NCBI GenBank assembly: GCA_050250795.1
Contig: JBFWNZ010000002.1
Coordinates: forward strand, 1-32,766
DNA: 32,766 bases
Direction: 5' to 3'
Source: JBFWNZ01 sp050250795
GTDB taxonomy: Bacteria; Pseudomonadota; Alphaproteobacteria; UBA8366
Part shown: in pieces, positions 1 through 9,709 of the stretch
Layout: each line of letters starts with the position of its first letter
How positions within the stretch are numbered: the first letter of the stretch is position 1
The notes under the pieces: generated by a model
Database searches by the model: none
Told to the model about the DNA's origin: nothing
The model's input: the letters and a program-made list of their open reading frames with translations, nothing else
Position numbers and translations under genes: made by a program

Positions 1-1452
1 ATCGGCCTCAAGGACGGGCGCATCGTCGGCATCGGCAAGGCGGGCAATCCCGATACCCAGCCCGGCGTCGACATCATCGTCGGCCCCGGCACCGAGGCCA
101 TCGCCGGCGAGGGCAAGATCCTGACCGCCGGCGGCATGGACGCGCATATCCACTTCATCTGCCCGCAGCAGGTGGACGAAGCACTGATGTCCGGCGTCAC
201 CACAATGCTGGGCGGCGGCACCGGCCCCGCGACCGGAACCAACGCCACCACCTGCACCCCCGGCCCCTGGCATATCGGGCGGATGATCCAGGCGGCGGAC
301 GGCCTGCCCATGAACCTCGCCTTCGCGGGCAAGGGCAACGCCTCGTTGCCGGCCGCCCTGGTTGAGCAGGTGCTGGCCGGGGCCTGCTGCCTGAAGCTGC
401 ATGAGGACTGGGGCACGACCCCCGCCGCCATCGACTGCTGCCTGTCCGTCGCCGATGAGATGGATGTGCAGGTGATGATCCACACCGACACACTGAACGA
501 GAGCGGCTTTGTCGAGGACACTATCGCCGCCTTCAAGGGCCGCACCATCCACGCCTTCCATACCGAGGGTGCGGGCGGCGGCCATGCGCCGGACATCATC
601 AAGGTCTGCGGCCTGCCGAATGTGCTGCCGTCGTCGACCAACCCCACCCGGCCCTACACGGTGAACACGCTGGAAGAGCATCTCGACATGCTGATGGTGT
701 GCCACCACCTCGACGCCGGCATCCCTGAGGACGTCGCCTTCGCCGAAAGCCGCATCCGCAAGGAGACCATCGCGGCCGAGGATATCCTGCACGATATGGG
801 GGCCTTCTCGATCATCTCCTCCGACAGCCAGGCGATGGGACGGGTCGGCGAGGTCGCCATCCGCACCTGGCAGACGGCCCACAAGATGAAGCAGCAGCGC
901 GGGCGGCTGCCTGAGGAGACCGGCGACAACGACAATTTCCGCGTCCGCCGCTACATCGCGAAATACACGATCAACCCTGCCATCGCGCATGGCTTGTCGG
1001 CGCATATCGGATCGGTGGAAGTCGGCAAGCGGGCCGATCTCTGCCTCTGGAGCCCGGCCTTCTTCGGCATCAAGCCCGAACTCGTCCTGCTGGGCGGCAT
1101 GATCGTCGCGGCCCCCATGGGCGATCCGAACGCCTCGATCCCCACCCCGCAGCCGGTGCATTACCGGCCGATGTTCGGCGCCTATGGCCGGGCCTTGCCG
1201 GCCTCCTCGGTCACCTTCGTCTCGGGGGCCGCCTTGAACGCCGGCCTCGGGACACGGCTCGGCGTCGCAAAGGAACTGCTTGCGGTGGAGAATACGCGCG
1301 GCGGCCTGTCGAAGAGCTCGATGGTGCTGAACGGCGCCATGCCGACCGTCGAGGTCGATCCCGAAACCTACGAGGTCCGCGCGGATGGCGTGCTTCTGAC
1401 ATGCGCGCCCGCTACAGTGCTGCCCATGGCACAGCGCTATTTCCTGTTCTGA
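1..1452 (+). CDS. ureC: Urease subunit alpha (UreC), 5' end cut by the window edge
   Basis: Catalytic subunit of the nickel urease, which hydrolyses urea to ammonia and carbamate in the cytoplasm. The reading frame is open from base 1, and the first in-frame ATG at 136 is internal. Counting from that Met, H4 and H6 (motif DAHIHF), K87 (CLKLHEDWG), H89, H116, H142, H190 and D230 fall at exactly the spacing of the Klebsiella nickel ligands and catalytic residues H134, H136, carbamylated K217, H219, H246, H272, H320 and D360. All active-site residues are therefore present. By that alignment about 85 N-terminal residues lie outside the window, giving a usual full length near 570. The C-terminus MAQRYFLF is typical. 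ureE follows after 7 bases. The structural subunits ureA and ureB, and ureD, would be expected upstream but are not visible. Confidence 0.98.
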   Translation: MGLKDGRIVGIGKAGNPDTQPGVDIIVGPGTEAIAGEGKILTAGGMDAHIHFICPQQVDEALMSGVTTMLGGGTGPATGTNATTCTPGPWHIGRMIQAADGLPMNLAFAGKGNASLPAALVEQVLAGACCLKLHEDWGTTPAAIDCCLSVADEMDVQVMIHTDTLNESGFVEDTIAAFKGRTIHAFHTEGAGGGHAPDIIKVCGLPNVLPSSTNPTRPYTVNTLEEHLDMLMVCHHLDAGIPEDVAFAESRIRKETIAAEDILHDMGAFSIISSDSQAMGRVGEVAIRTWQTAHKMKQQRGRLPEETGDNDNFRVRRYIAKYTINPAIAHGLSAHIGSVEVGKRADLCLWSPAFFGIKPELVLLGGMIVAAPMGDPNASIPTPQPVHYRPMFGAYGRALPASSVTFVSGAALNAGLGTRLGVAKELLAVENTRGGLSKSSMVLNGAMPTVEVDPETYEVRADGVLLTCAPATVLPMAQRYFLF

Positions 1453-1459
1453 CCGGCCC

Positions 1460-1933
1460 ATGCTGCGTGCAACCTCGTTCCTGCGAGCGGGCGAATGGCC
1501 GGGCGAGGCGACCGACCGAGTCTGCCTCGACTACGATTCCCGGCATCGCCGGCGGCTGCGCCTGACCGGCGAGAAGGGAACGGATCTCCTGCTCGACCTG
1601 CCGCGCCCGGTCGTGCTCGCCGATGGCGACGGCCTGTTGCTGGAGGACGGACGGATCGTCGCCGTGGCCGCAGCACCCGAACGGCTGCTTGAGATCAAAG
1701 CGAAGAACACGGCCCATCTCGTGCGGATTGCCTGGCATCTGGGCAACCGGCACCTGCCGACCGCACTGCTCGGCGACCGCCTGCATATCCACGAAGACCA
1801 CGTCATCGCCGACATGGTACGGGGCCTCGGCGGCAGCGTCCGGGCCATCGAGGCCTCCTTCACGCCGGAGCGGGGTGCCTATGCCGACGGGCACGGGCAT
1901 GGCCACAGCCATGACGACCACGACCATGACTGA
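1460..1933 (+). CDS. ureE: Urease accessory protein UreE (nickel metallochaperone)
   Basis: Delivers Ni2+ to the urease activation complex UreDFG. The 157-residue product has the UreE two-domain layout: an N-terminal beta-rich peptide-binding domain (about 1-70) and a C-terminal metal-binding domain containing LGNRHLP, whose H98 matches the conserved nickel-binding His at the dimer interface. It ends in a histidine-rich tail (about 145-157, GHGHGHSHDDHDHD), a known extra nickel-storage feature of many UreE proteins. It starts 7 bases after ureC and its last bases overlap the start of ureF, so it is co-transcribed with both. The sequence shows nothing unusual apart from the poly-His end. Confidence 0.95.
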   Translation: MLRATSFLRAGEWPGEATDRVCLDYDSRHRRRLRLTGEKGTDLLLDLPRPVVLADGDGLLLEDGRIVAVAAAPERLLEIKAKNTAHLVRIAWHLGNRHLPTALLGDRLHIHEDHVIADMVRGLGGSVRAIEASFTPERGAYADGHGHGHSHDDHDHD

Positions 1934-2620
1934 CGCGCAGCCGCTCGATGCTGCGTCGCTCGCCCGGCTGATGGCCTGGCTGTCGCCGGCCTATCCGGTG
2001 GGCGCCTACACCTATTCGCATGGAATCGAATGGACCGTCGAATGCGGCGCCATCCGGGACGCGGATGCGCTCGGCACATGGCTGGAGGACATCCTGCGCC
2101 ATGGCGGCGGCTGGACCGACGCGGTCCTGCTGGCTATGGCATGGCGGGCGGCATGGGCGGGCGACGATAGCGGATTGTTGGACTGCGCCGAACTCGCCGC
2201 CGCCTTCGTCCCCACCAGCGAAAGACGGCTGGAAACGCTGGCGCAGGGCGATGCCTTCATGGCGGCCACGCTCGCCGCCTGGCCCTGTCCCGTCCTCGAC
2301 CGTCTGTACGCGCTGCGACCCCGCGACATCGCCTATCCCGTCGCTGTCGGCGTCGCAGCGGCCGGCCATGGCATCGGCCTGTCCGCCACCGTCCATGCCT
2401 ATCTTCACGCCGTGACGGCCAATCTCGTTTCCGCCGGCATACGCCTCATCCCGCTCGGCCAGACCGCCGGACAGAAACTGATCGCGAGGCTGGCCCCAAC
2501 AGTGGCCGAGGTGGCCGAGCATGCTCTTGCGGCGAGCGCAGACGATCTCGGCGGCGGCGCCCTGCAGGCCGATATCGCGTCGGCGCATCACGAAACCCAG
2601 TATTCGAGGTTATTCCGATC

Positions 2621-2624
<4 letters not shown>
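1926..2624 (+). CDS. ureF: Urease accessory protein UreF
   Basis: All-helical urease activation factor that forms a complex with UreD and UreG and gates GTP-dependent nickel insertion. The 232-residue product carries the family N-terminal signature, LSPAYPVGAYTYSHGIE, corresponding to the usual PxLPxGxFxYSxGLE, and ends LFRS, as is common in UreF. The frame stays open far upstream (to 1623) but that part lies over ureE in another frame. I place the start at the ATG at 1926, which overlaps the ureE stop in ATGACTGA; an in-frame ATG at 1911 is the alternative. The stop overlaps the ureG start (ATGA), pointing to translational coupling. Confidence 0.94.
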
Positions 2625-3247
<623 letters not shown>

Positions 3248-3250
3248 GTC

Positions 3251-4957
3251 CTACAGGATGTAGGTGGTCATCCGCCCCTTGCCCTTGACGTCGAAGGTGC
3301 CGCGACATTCGGGCTCGGCGGTTCCATCGAGCAGGCGCGCCGTTTCCGCGGACAGGTGGATTCGGTTGGGCACACCGAGCGTTTCCAACCGGCTGGCGAC
3401 GTTCACCGTATCGCCCCAGACGTCGTAGATGAAACGGTGGGCGCCGATGACGCCGGCCGTCACCGGCCCGCTGTGCAGACCGATCCGCACCGCCAGAGAG
3501 CGTCCGAAACCGTTCCCGAAATCGTCGAGTACCTCGATCATGTCGCGCGCCATCGCCGCTGCAGCCTGCGCATGATCGGTCCGGGGAACAGGCAGGCCGG
3601 CCACGGCCATATAGGCGTCGCCGATGGTCTTGATCTTTTCGATCCCATGCTGCACCGCAAGTTCATCGAACCGTCGGAACAGCTTGTCGAGATTCGCCAC
3701 GAGCATTCCGGGCGTCATGGCGGACGAGATTTCGGTGAACCCGACAATGTCGCAGAACAGAACGGTGACAGTGTCGAAGCGGTCGGCGATGCCCGCTTCT
3801 CCTGCACTCATTCGCTCGACGATCGGTTCGGGCAGGATGCTGCGCAGGAGACGGTCCGACCTCTTCTTCTCCTCGGTCAACTCGGAGAGGATTCGCTGTT
3901 CGCGCGCCCGCAATTGAGCCCGCTCGAGAATCGCATTCACGCGGGCATGCAGCAGCACGGGATCGAAAGGTTTCGTCAGGTAATCCTCGGCGCCATCCTC
4001 CAGACAGCGCACCACGCTGTGCAACTCATCCAGCGCCGAAATCATCACCACGGGAAGCCGTGCCGTTTCCGGGCGGTCCTTGGTACGACGCAGCACTTCC
4101 AGCCCGTTGATTCCTGGCATCATCAGATCGAGCAGAACCAGATCGAACGGCTCGTTCTCAAGCAGGTCGAGCGCAATCTGTCCGTCCGCTGCGAGGGTCA
4201 CCGTATGCCCCTCCCGTTCCATATGCCTTTGCAGAAGGGCGCGGTTCGTCTCGATGTCGTCGACGATCAGAATGCAGGCAGGCTCGACATTCGAGATCGT
4301 CGCACCCACCTTGCCGGTCACGCTGCGAACGACATCCCGGGCGACGGCAAATGCAAGCGCGCTGCCCGCCACCGTCACGCCGCCTTCGCGGGAAAACCGC
4401 ACGATGGCTTCCAGACCGCCGAGCAAGCGGTCGGCCTCGGCAAGCATCGCCTGGAGATCGGGCAGCGCACGGTCGAGGCCGGCATCGGCCAGATCCTCCA
4501 GAATCAGCTCCCCATAACCTTTGATTGCATTGATCGGCGTGCGGAGATCATGGCGATATCGCTTCTCGGCAGCGGCGAGATCGGCGGATGCCAGCAGATC
4601 GCCTATAGCCTCGGGCGCCAGAAGCCAATCCACGAGATGCGTCAAGTTGTCCGCAGCCTCGACGATGCGGCCCAGATCCTCGGATATCTGATCTTGTTGC
4701 AGAGCGGCGGCATCCCCCAACGCGAGGCGTGCATACTGGGAAATGGCCGAAACCGGCGCGGCAAGTTCCTGACGGATATTGACCACCACCGCCCGAAGGG
4801 ACGCGTCTTGGGGCGAATGTTCATTCCGGCGAGGCAGTCCACGCCGATCCGGGTTTGTCCGCCGGTCAGGAATACCGACGCGACGGTCGCTACGCCGTTC
4901 CTGCCGTCGCCCGCCGCCCTCCTTGCTCCGCTCGCCATCCTCATCGATGCGGGACAT
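3251..4957 (-). CDS. Receiver-linked class III adenylate cyclase with two histidine-kinase-dimerisation-like segments
   Basis: Predicted cytoplasmic enzyme making cAMP under phosphorelay control; 568 residues, no signal peptide or membrane segment. Order: a charged, Arg-rich N-terminus (1-45); a segment at about 55-113 resembling a HisKA dimerisation helix pair but with RQELAAP (Q63) in the H-box; a second at about 125-190 with a proper H-box, RHDLRTPINAIKGY (H136); a receiver domain (about 227-347: D233, D234, phospho-acceptor D277, K329); a short helical linker; and a cyclase domain (about 375-568). The cyclase metal aspartates are D403 (FCDIVGF) and D447 (TIGDAYM). K443 and D512 are the residue types that select adenine rather than guanine, and N519 and R523 complete the site, so it looks active. 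No kinase ATP-binding domain follows the HisKA-like parts. An AAGGGG ribosome site precedes the ATG. Last gene of the four-gene operon. Confidence 0.9.
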   Translation of the reverse strand: MSRIDEDGERSKEGGGRRQERRSDRRVGIPDRRTNPDRRGLPRRNEHSPQDASLRAVVVNIRQELAAPVSAISQYARLALGDAAALQQDQISEDLGRIVEAADNLTHLVDWLLAPEAIGDLLASADLAAAEKRYRHDLRTPINAIKGYGELILEDLADAGLDRALPDLQAMLAEADRLLGGLEAIVRFSREGGVTVAGSALAFAVARDVVRSVTGKVGATISNVEPACILIVDDIETNRALLQRHMEREGHTVTLAADGQIALDLLENEPFDLVLLDLMMPGINGLEVLRRTKDRPETARLPVVMISALDELHSVVRCLEDGAEDYLTKPFDPVLLHARVNAILERAQLRAREQRILSELTEEKKRSDRLLRSILPEPIVERMSAGEAGIADRFDTVTVLFCDIVGFTEISSAMTPGMLVANLDKLFRRFDELAVQHGIEKIKTIGDAYMAVAGLPVPRTDHAQAAAAMARDMIEVLDDFGNGFGRSLAVRIGLHSGPVTAGVIGAHRFIYDVWGDTVNVASRLETLGVPNRIHLSAETARLLDGTAEPECRGTFDVKGKGRMTTYIL

Positions 4958-4986
4958 CGTTTCCCCTTCCTATGCCGCTGACACCG

Positions 4987-6264
4987 TCACAGCCCCGCCC
5001 TGATGATTTGAACCGGTTCCCTGAACAGCTTCATGTTGTTCGAGTGCGAATGCGATCCGTCAGTCTTCACTTTGGCATAGCGCCCACTCTCGCGAATGCG
5101 ATCGATTGCGACTTCGGTCAATTGCCGGCCGCCGGCGAGGATCAAGGTCCCATCGACAAGCTCGATGTCAGAAATCAGGATATCGCCGGGCCGCAACTCC
5201 GCGACGGGAACGCGCATTGTTACATCCTGAAGCAACGTATTTGCGGTTTCCGCTCGCTCGAAACAGTCTTGGAGCATGCCGATGATGACCGGATCATGCT
5301 CCCCTCGCCTGCGTAGGAGGATGTCGAATTCGCGCTTGCCGGGATATCGTCCTGGCGTCAGCGCCGCCAGTTCCATCAGCGCCCGGAGGATGCCCGCCAA
5401 CTCACGCGTCCGTTCGTCCGCGTGGAAATCGCTTTCTACAGTATCGTCGAGCGCGCGCCCCGCCAGAAGGATGATGCCGCGGACAACGTCGAGGCGGGGA
5501 ATATGGGCCAGCAACTTACCGCTCTTCGCTGGAACATTCTCGAAGAGAGCCATTTCTTCGGCAGCGAGACGCTGGCCTTTCGCAATCTTGGCAAGTACCG
5601 CATTCGGCAGGCCGACAAGCCCGATCTGCGACAGCATCGCCGCCAATTCCAGTTCCCAAGGCCGGTCGATCTTCCGCCGTTCCGCCACAAATCTGGCCCA
5701 CTCGCGCAACTTCGCCGCCTTTCCGAAGGCGCGCGGATCGGCAAGCGCGAGAATGTCGAACAGCGCTTTGACGCTCCCGGCCAGGGTTTTTTCGAGCAGT
5801 TCCCGTTCGGTCTCATAAAGCGCCTGCAGGCGATCATGCCCGGTCTTGACCGCAACCTGCGCCGCCAGACGAGCCCGCACGACAGCAAACTCAAATGGCT
5901 TTGCCACGTAATCGTTGGCGCCTAACCCCAACGCCTTTACGATATCGGTGCTGTCGTCCTTTCCCGTCACCATGATCACCGGCAACGTAGCTGAGGAGTG
6001 CGCAAGCCGAATTCGCTTGAGCACTTCGAAGCCATCCATTCCCGGCATGACGATATCCAGCAAGACGCATGCAATCGGGTGCCGCTCTATGATACTGAGC
6101 GCCTCTCGCCCACCCGCGGCAGGGACGGCGAGGTAGCCGGAACGCTCCAGGCGGCGGCAAAGCAACGCCACAGTCGGCTCGTCATCGTCAACCACGAGGA
6201 CCCGCGCAGGCGCCACAATCTCAGCACTGTTAGAACTGGAAACCGGCCCCATTCCTGGCTGCAT
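4987..6264 (-). CDS. Response regulator: receiver plus degenerate HD-GYP-like domain
   Basis: About 425 residues in two main parts. The N-terminal receiver (about 20-140) has the acidic triplet VVDDDE, phospho-acceptor D70 and K122 (AKPFEF). The C-terminal part has the layout of HD-GYP c-di-GMP phosphodiesterases, but the metal-binding signature is lost: where HDIGKIGIP is expected there is SQIGLVGLP (about 212-220), and no HHE or GYP motif follows. It probably senses or scaffolds rather than hydrolyses. A tail at about 350-400 (PVAELRPGDILISDIEL) resembles the small beta domain often attached to HD-GYP regulators. I chose the ATG at 6264 because GGAG lies 6 bases upstream; GTG at 6282 and ATG at 6279 are alternatives. 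It sits between the DivK-like receiver and the cyclase. Confidence 0.82.
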   Translation of the reverse strand: MQPGMGPVSSSNSAEIVAPARVLVVDDDEPTVALLCRRLERSGYLAVPAAGGREALSIIERHPIACVLLDIVMPGMDGFEVLKRIRLAHSSATLPVIMVTGKDDSTDIVKALGLGANDYVAKPFEFAVVRARLAAQVAVKTGHDRLQALYETERELLEKTLAGSVKALFDILALADPRAFGKAAKLREWARFVAERRKIDRPWELELAAMLSQIGLVGLPNAVLAKIAKGQRLAAEEMALFENVPAKSGKLLAHIPRLDVVRGIILLAGRALDDTVESDFHADERTRELAGILRALMELAALTPGRYPGKREFDILLRRRGEHDPVIIGMLQDCFERAETANTLLQDVTMRVPVAELRPGDILISDIELVDGTLILAGGRQLTEVAIDRIRESGRYAKVKTDGSHSHSNNMKLFREPVQIIRAGL

Positions 6265-6285
6265 GAGACGCTCCAGCATCACTTC

Positions 6286-6666
6286 TCAGCCGACTTTTTC
6301 TTCCTGCGGAAGGAAAAGATTGATCTTTAACATCAACCGGCTGAAGTCAATCGGCTTCGTGTCGTACTCATCGCACCCGGCTTCCAGCGCCCGCTCGCGA
6401 TCATCGGCCATCGCGTGCGCGGTCAGTGCAATGACCGGGATCGAACGCGTCCGTTCATCCGCCTTCAGGGCTTTTGTCGCCTCCCATCCATCCATGACAG
6501 GGAGGCTCATATCCATCAGGACCACATCGGGATGGTCCGACGATGCCCGTGCGATTCCCTCCGCCCCATCGGCAGCGCTGATGACCTCGAATCCCTTCCG
6601 CTGCAGCCGCCGAACCAGCAGATCGCGATTCATCTCGTTATCTTCGACGACGAGAATTCTAGGCAT
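6286..6666 (-). CDS. Single-domain response regulator, DivK-like
   Basis: A 126-residue stand-alone receiver with no output domain. It has the acidic pair E8 and D9 (VVEDNE), the phospho-acceptor D52 (VLMDMSLPVMDG), the conserved Thr in IALTAHAM and K104 (DTKPID). The sequence ALTAHAMADDRERALEAGC is characteristic of DivK-type and other kinase-partner receivers, which pass phosphoryl groups or steer a kinase allosterically. Its ATG lies inside the end of the hybrid-kinase gene (8-base overlap) with GAGGA upstream, and the next gene follows closely. The likely role is to shuttle phosphate between the hybrid kinase and the downstream receiver proteins; this is inferred from position. Confidence 0.93.
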   Translation of the reverse strand: MPRILVVEDNEMNRDLLVRRLQRKGFEVISAADGAEGIARASSDHPDVVLMDMSLPVMDGWEATKALKADERTRSIPVIALTAHAMADDRERALEAGCDEYDTKPIDFSRLMLKINLFLPQEEKVG

Positions 6667-9600
6667 TGGCGGGTTCCTCTAAAGGTTTCGAGGTCGAAAC
6701 CGCAGCTGCGATGCTGCGCCGAATCTCTTCCAACAACACATCAACCCCGTCGGGTCCCTTTGCGATCACGCGGCTTGCATCCCGATCCAGCTGTGCGCGG
6801 TCTTCCGCCGTCAGCTCCTTGGCCGTGACCACGATCACCGGAATTCCGCTGAATTCCGATCGTTTGCGCAGATGGGTCAGAAACTCGAAGCCATCCATCT
6901 CGGGCATCATCAGATCGAGGATGATGAGATCCGGCGCTTCCGCAGACACCCGGTCCAGTGCTTCCCGACCGTTTTCCGCGCACTCCACGCGATGCCCAAG
7001 ATCGCGGAGCGTCCGCGCGATCAAGTCGCGAGCAGCGGGGCTGTCGTCGATGACCAAGGCCCGCGAGGCCCGACCTGCCGGCACATGCTTCGCGAGCGTG
7101 GCGATCAGGCTGTTGCGGTCGATCGGCTTGGTCAGATGCTCGACCGCTCCCAAGCTGATCCCCCGGCCCCGATCATCGACAATCGTGCACATGATCACCG
7201 GGATCGCCGCGGTTTCGGGATCCGCCTTCAGGCTTTCCAGAACTTCCCACCCGTTGCTTCCGGGCATCAGCACGTCCAGGGTGATTGCGTCGGGCCGCAA
7301 TCGCCGGATAAGCGTCAGACCATCCTCACCGCTCCCGGCCGTCGCGACCTGATAGCCCTCATGGGCCAGATACCGCGCCAGCAATTCACGCGCATTCGCG
7401 TCGTCATCGATGACCAGAATGGTGTGATTCCTCGTCTTCGTCGGCGCCGGCAGGCCTGCAAAATGCGCGAACGGCGTCCGCAGGCCACTCTTCGCATCCG
7501 CTCCATACGGCAGAACCACCCGGAAGCAGGAACCGACTCCGTATTCGCTGCTGACTTCGACTCGTCCCAGCATCATCTCCGCGAGACGACGCGTTATCGA
7601 TAGTCCTAGTCCCGTTCCGCCGAAACGGCGGGTCGTGGAGGAATCGGCCTGGGTGAATGCCTGGAACAACCTTTCCATTTGTTCGGGCGTCATGCCGATA
7701 CCGGTGTCGCGGACCTCGATCGCCAACAGGTTGCCCTCCGACCGAACTGCCAGAACGATTTCACCGGCCTCCGTGAATTTGGCGGCGTTGCTCAGCAGAT
7801 TGAGAAGTATTTGCCGCAGGCGCATGGGATCGGCGTGGACCGGCGCGAGATTCTCCGAGCATTCCACGCGGAACCGATTGCCGTTCTTCCGGATTAATGC
7901 CTCGGCCGTGGTCGCGACGCTCAGGACGACACTTCGGATATCGACATCCTCGCACTGCAGGTCCATGCGCCCCGCCTCGATCTTGGACAAATCGAGGATG
8001 TCGTTGATGACCCCCAGAAGATGATTCCCGGCCGTATGAATCTTGCGAAGATCGGACGCGTAGTGCTCATCGCCCGACTCCTCTGCGTCCTCCAACAGCA
8101 TATCGCTATAGCCGATGATGGCGTTCAGAGGCGTACGGAGTTCGTGGCTCATATTCGCCAGAAAACCGGATTTCGCAGCACTGGCTTCTTCTGCAACCTG
8201 CTTGGCGTGCTGCATTGCCGCTTCCATCTGCTTACGTTCGGTGATGTCCTGAGCCGCAGCGACAATCCCGGCCGGCCGACCCTTGTGATCGCGAAAAACA
8301 GCCTTGGTCAGCAGAACATCGCGCAGGCCGCCATCCTGCACCTGCACCTGGGATTCGACCGTCTGAACTTCATCACCGTCGGCATATAGTTCCGCATCCT
8401 CTCGCGCATGCCGGGCTGCGATGTGTTCCGGGTTGATGTCGTAGGATGTTTTCCCGATCACATCGGTTCTATCGACGTTCCGGAATTTCTCCCAGGCTGC
8501 ATTGCATCCGAGATAACGGCCATTCCTATCCTTGTAATAAATTGGGACCTGAATGGACTCGAGAAGACTGCCCAGAAACTCTCGATTCCGAATCAACGCC
8601 GCGTCCGAGTTCTTTCGACGATCATGCGAATATGAAAAGGCAATGATCGGCATGCTGCCGATCATCAAGAGCAGCACGAATATCAACACGCCATGCTCTG
8701 AAACGATCGATGCGGATACGATCGGCGCCGACCACACAACCGACCAACTCCGGTTCGGATCATCGCCGTCTGTGCCGACGCGCGCCGGGCGGCGACCGTC
8801 GAGCATTGCCCGCGCTGCGGCTGTTACGATTCCAACCGATGCGAATGTGTAAACCCGACCGTCGGACATAACGCGCCCATCGGTCGATGCGCGAAACGCA
8901 CGCCACGCCGCCGGATGTTCGAGGCCGAACCGGTCGTCACGTCCGAATGCAAACCCCCACCGCCGGCGAGGATCGCCGCCCGCGAGCCAATATCCCTCCT
9001 CATCGAGCAGCAGAAGGTCTCCCTGCGTATCGTCACCGAACGCGGCGAGATCGTCGAACAGCCGGCTGGCATCCAGGTCGACCGACAGAACGCCTTGCAG
9101 TTCTCCATCGGCCCCACGAACAGGGGTCGCCAGATACATGGCTGGGCGCCATGCTTGGCTTGCACCGTTCTCGTCGGCATCGAGGGCCGGCCGGGAAATG
9201 TAGACTCCGCCATCGGGAAGCTCGCGCACATCTTCCAGACTGCTCATTCCTGCAGGCGCTTCCCGTGTCTCAAGAATCGCTCCCAGGTCGCCATGCGCAC
9301 GCTCGACCCGGACGATTTCGCGACCCTGCGCATCCCAGAATCGCATTCGAAAGAGCCGACCGACCTCGCTTGCCACGGCCGCAAAGGACCGACCGACCGC
9401 CTCCCGTGTCCCGGCAGTATCCCGCGTCGCGAGTTGCCGGACGGCATCGCCATTCGCAAGAACGCGGAGATGATCGACAGCCGTCTCGTACTCGGAATCG
9501 ATGCGTGCCAGGGCCAGCCGGACATGCGTGACGGCTTTTGCATCTTCGGCGGATTGCCGGCTTGCCCGATCGAGGGCATGCACGGCGTACAAGGCCGCCG

Positions 9601-9709
9601 CTAGAAGGACCCCGTAGATGGCCAAGGCAACGGCTGCATGACCCGCCAGCTTCCCGATGCCGCCCCATGAAGGCTGGTCAGGTCCGGTCGGTTCAGCCGC
9701 CTTTGCCAT
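6659..9709 (-). CDS. Membrane hybrid histidine kinase: Cache sensor, PAS, HisKA, HATPase, two receivers
   Basis: About 1016 residues. Transmembrane helix 1 (about 24-46), a periplasmic Cache-like sensor (about 50-335, with the typical long helix and MYLATPVRGADGELQGVLSVD strand region), transmembrane helix 2 (about 341-362), a PAS domain (about 375-495, ending DITERK), then HisKA with H522 in NMSHELRTP. The ATP-binding domain is complete: N641 in NLLSNAAKF, DTGIGM (668-673), F box and GGTGLGLS (697-704). Two receivers follow, with acceptors D812 (ITLDVLMPG) and D932 (LILDLMMPEMDG). It should sense a small extracellular ligand and feed phosphate to its operon partners; the ligand is unknown. 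Start taken at ATG 9709; GTG 9721 adds four residues. First gene of the signalling operon. Confidence 0.95.
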   Translation of the reverse strand: MAKAAEPTGPDQPSWGGIGKLAGHAAVALAIYGVLLAAALYAVHALDRASRQSAEDAKAVTHVRLALARIDSEYETAVDHLRVLANGDAVRQLATRDTAGTREAVGRSFAAVASEVGRLFRMRFWDAQGREIVRVERAHGDLGAILETREAPAGMSSLEDVRELPDGGVYISRPALDADENGASQAWRPAMYLATPVRGADGELQGVLSVDLDASRLFDDLAAFGDDTQGDLLLLDEEGYWLAGGDPRRRWGFAFGRDDRFGLEHPAAWRAFRASTDGRVMSDGRVYTFASVGIVTAAARAMLDGRRPARVGTDGDDPNRSWSVVWSAPIVSASIVSEHGVLIFVLLLMIGSMPIIAFSYSHDRRKNSDAALIRNREFLGSLLESIQVPIYYKDRNGRYLGCNAAWEKFRNVDRTDVIGKTSYDINPEHIAARHAREDAELYADGDEVQTVESQVQVQDGGLRDVLLTKAVFRDHKGRPAGIVAAAQDITERKQMEAAMQHAKQVAEEASAAKSGFLANMSHELRTPLNAIIGYSDMLLEDAEESGDEHYASDLRKIHTAGNHLLGVINDILDLSKIEAGRMDLQCEDVDIRSVVLSVATTAEALIRKNGNRFRVECSENLAPVHADPMRLRQILLNLLSNAAKFTEAGEIVLAVRSEGNLLAIEVRDTGIGMTPEQMERLFQAFTQADSSTTRRFGGTGLGLSITRRLAEMMLGRVEVSSEYGVGSCFRVVLPYGADAKSGLRTPFAHFAGLPAPTKTRNHTILVIDDDANARELLARYLAHEGYQVATAGSGEDGLTLIRRLRPDAITLDVLMPGSNGWEVLESLKADPETAAIPVIMCTIVDDRGRGISLGAVEHLTKPIDRNSLIATLAKHVPAGRASRALVIDDSPAARDLIARTLRDLGHRVECAENGREALDRVSAEAPDLIILDLMMPEMDGFEFLTHLRKRSEFSGIPVIVVTAKELTAEDRAQLDRDASRVIAKGPDGVDVLLEEIRRSIAAAVSTSKPLEEPANA

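Noticed and set aside
3250..3264. Hairpin CCTACA-GGA-TGTAGG between ureG and the cyclase
   Set aside because: Only 6 bp, overlaps the cyclase stop codon and has no T-run; too weak to call a terminator.
3356..4981. Long plus-strand open frame (541 codons) across the cyclase gene
   Set aside because: Antisense shadow of a gene with clear domains; its translation matches no protein pattern and reflects GC-rich codon bias.
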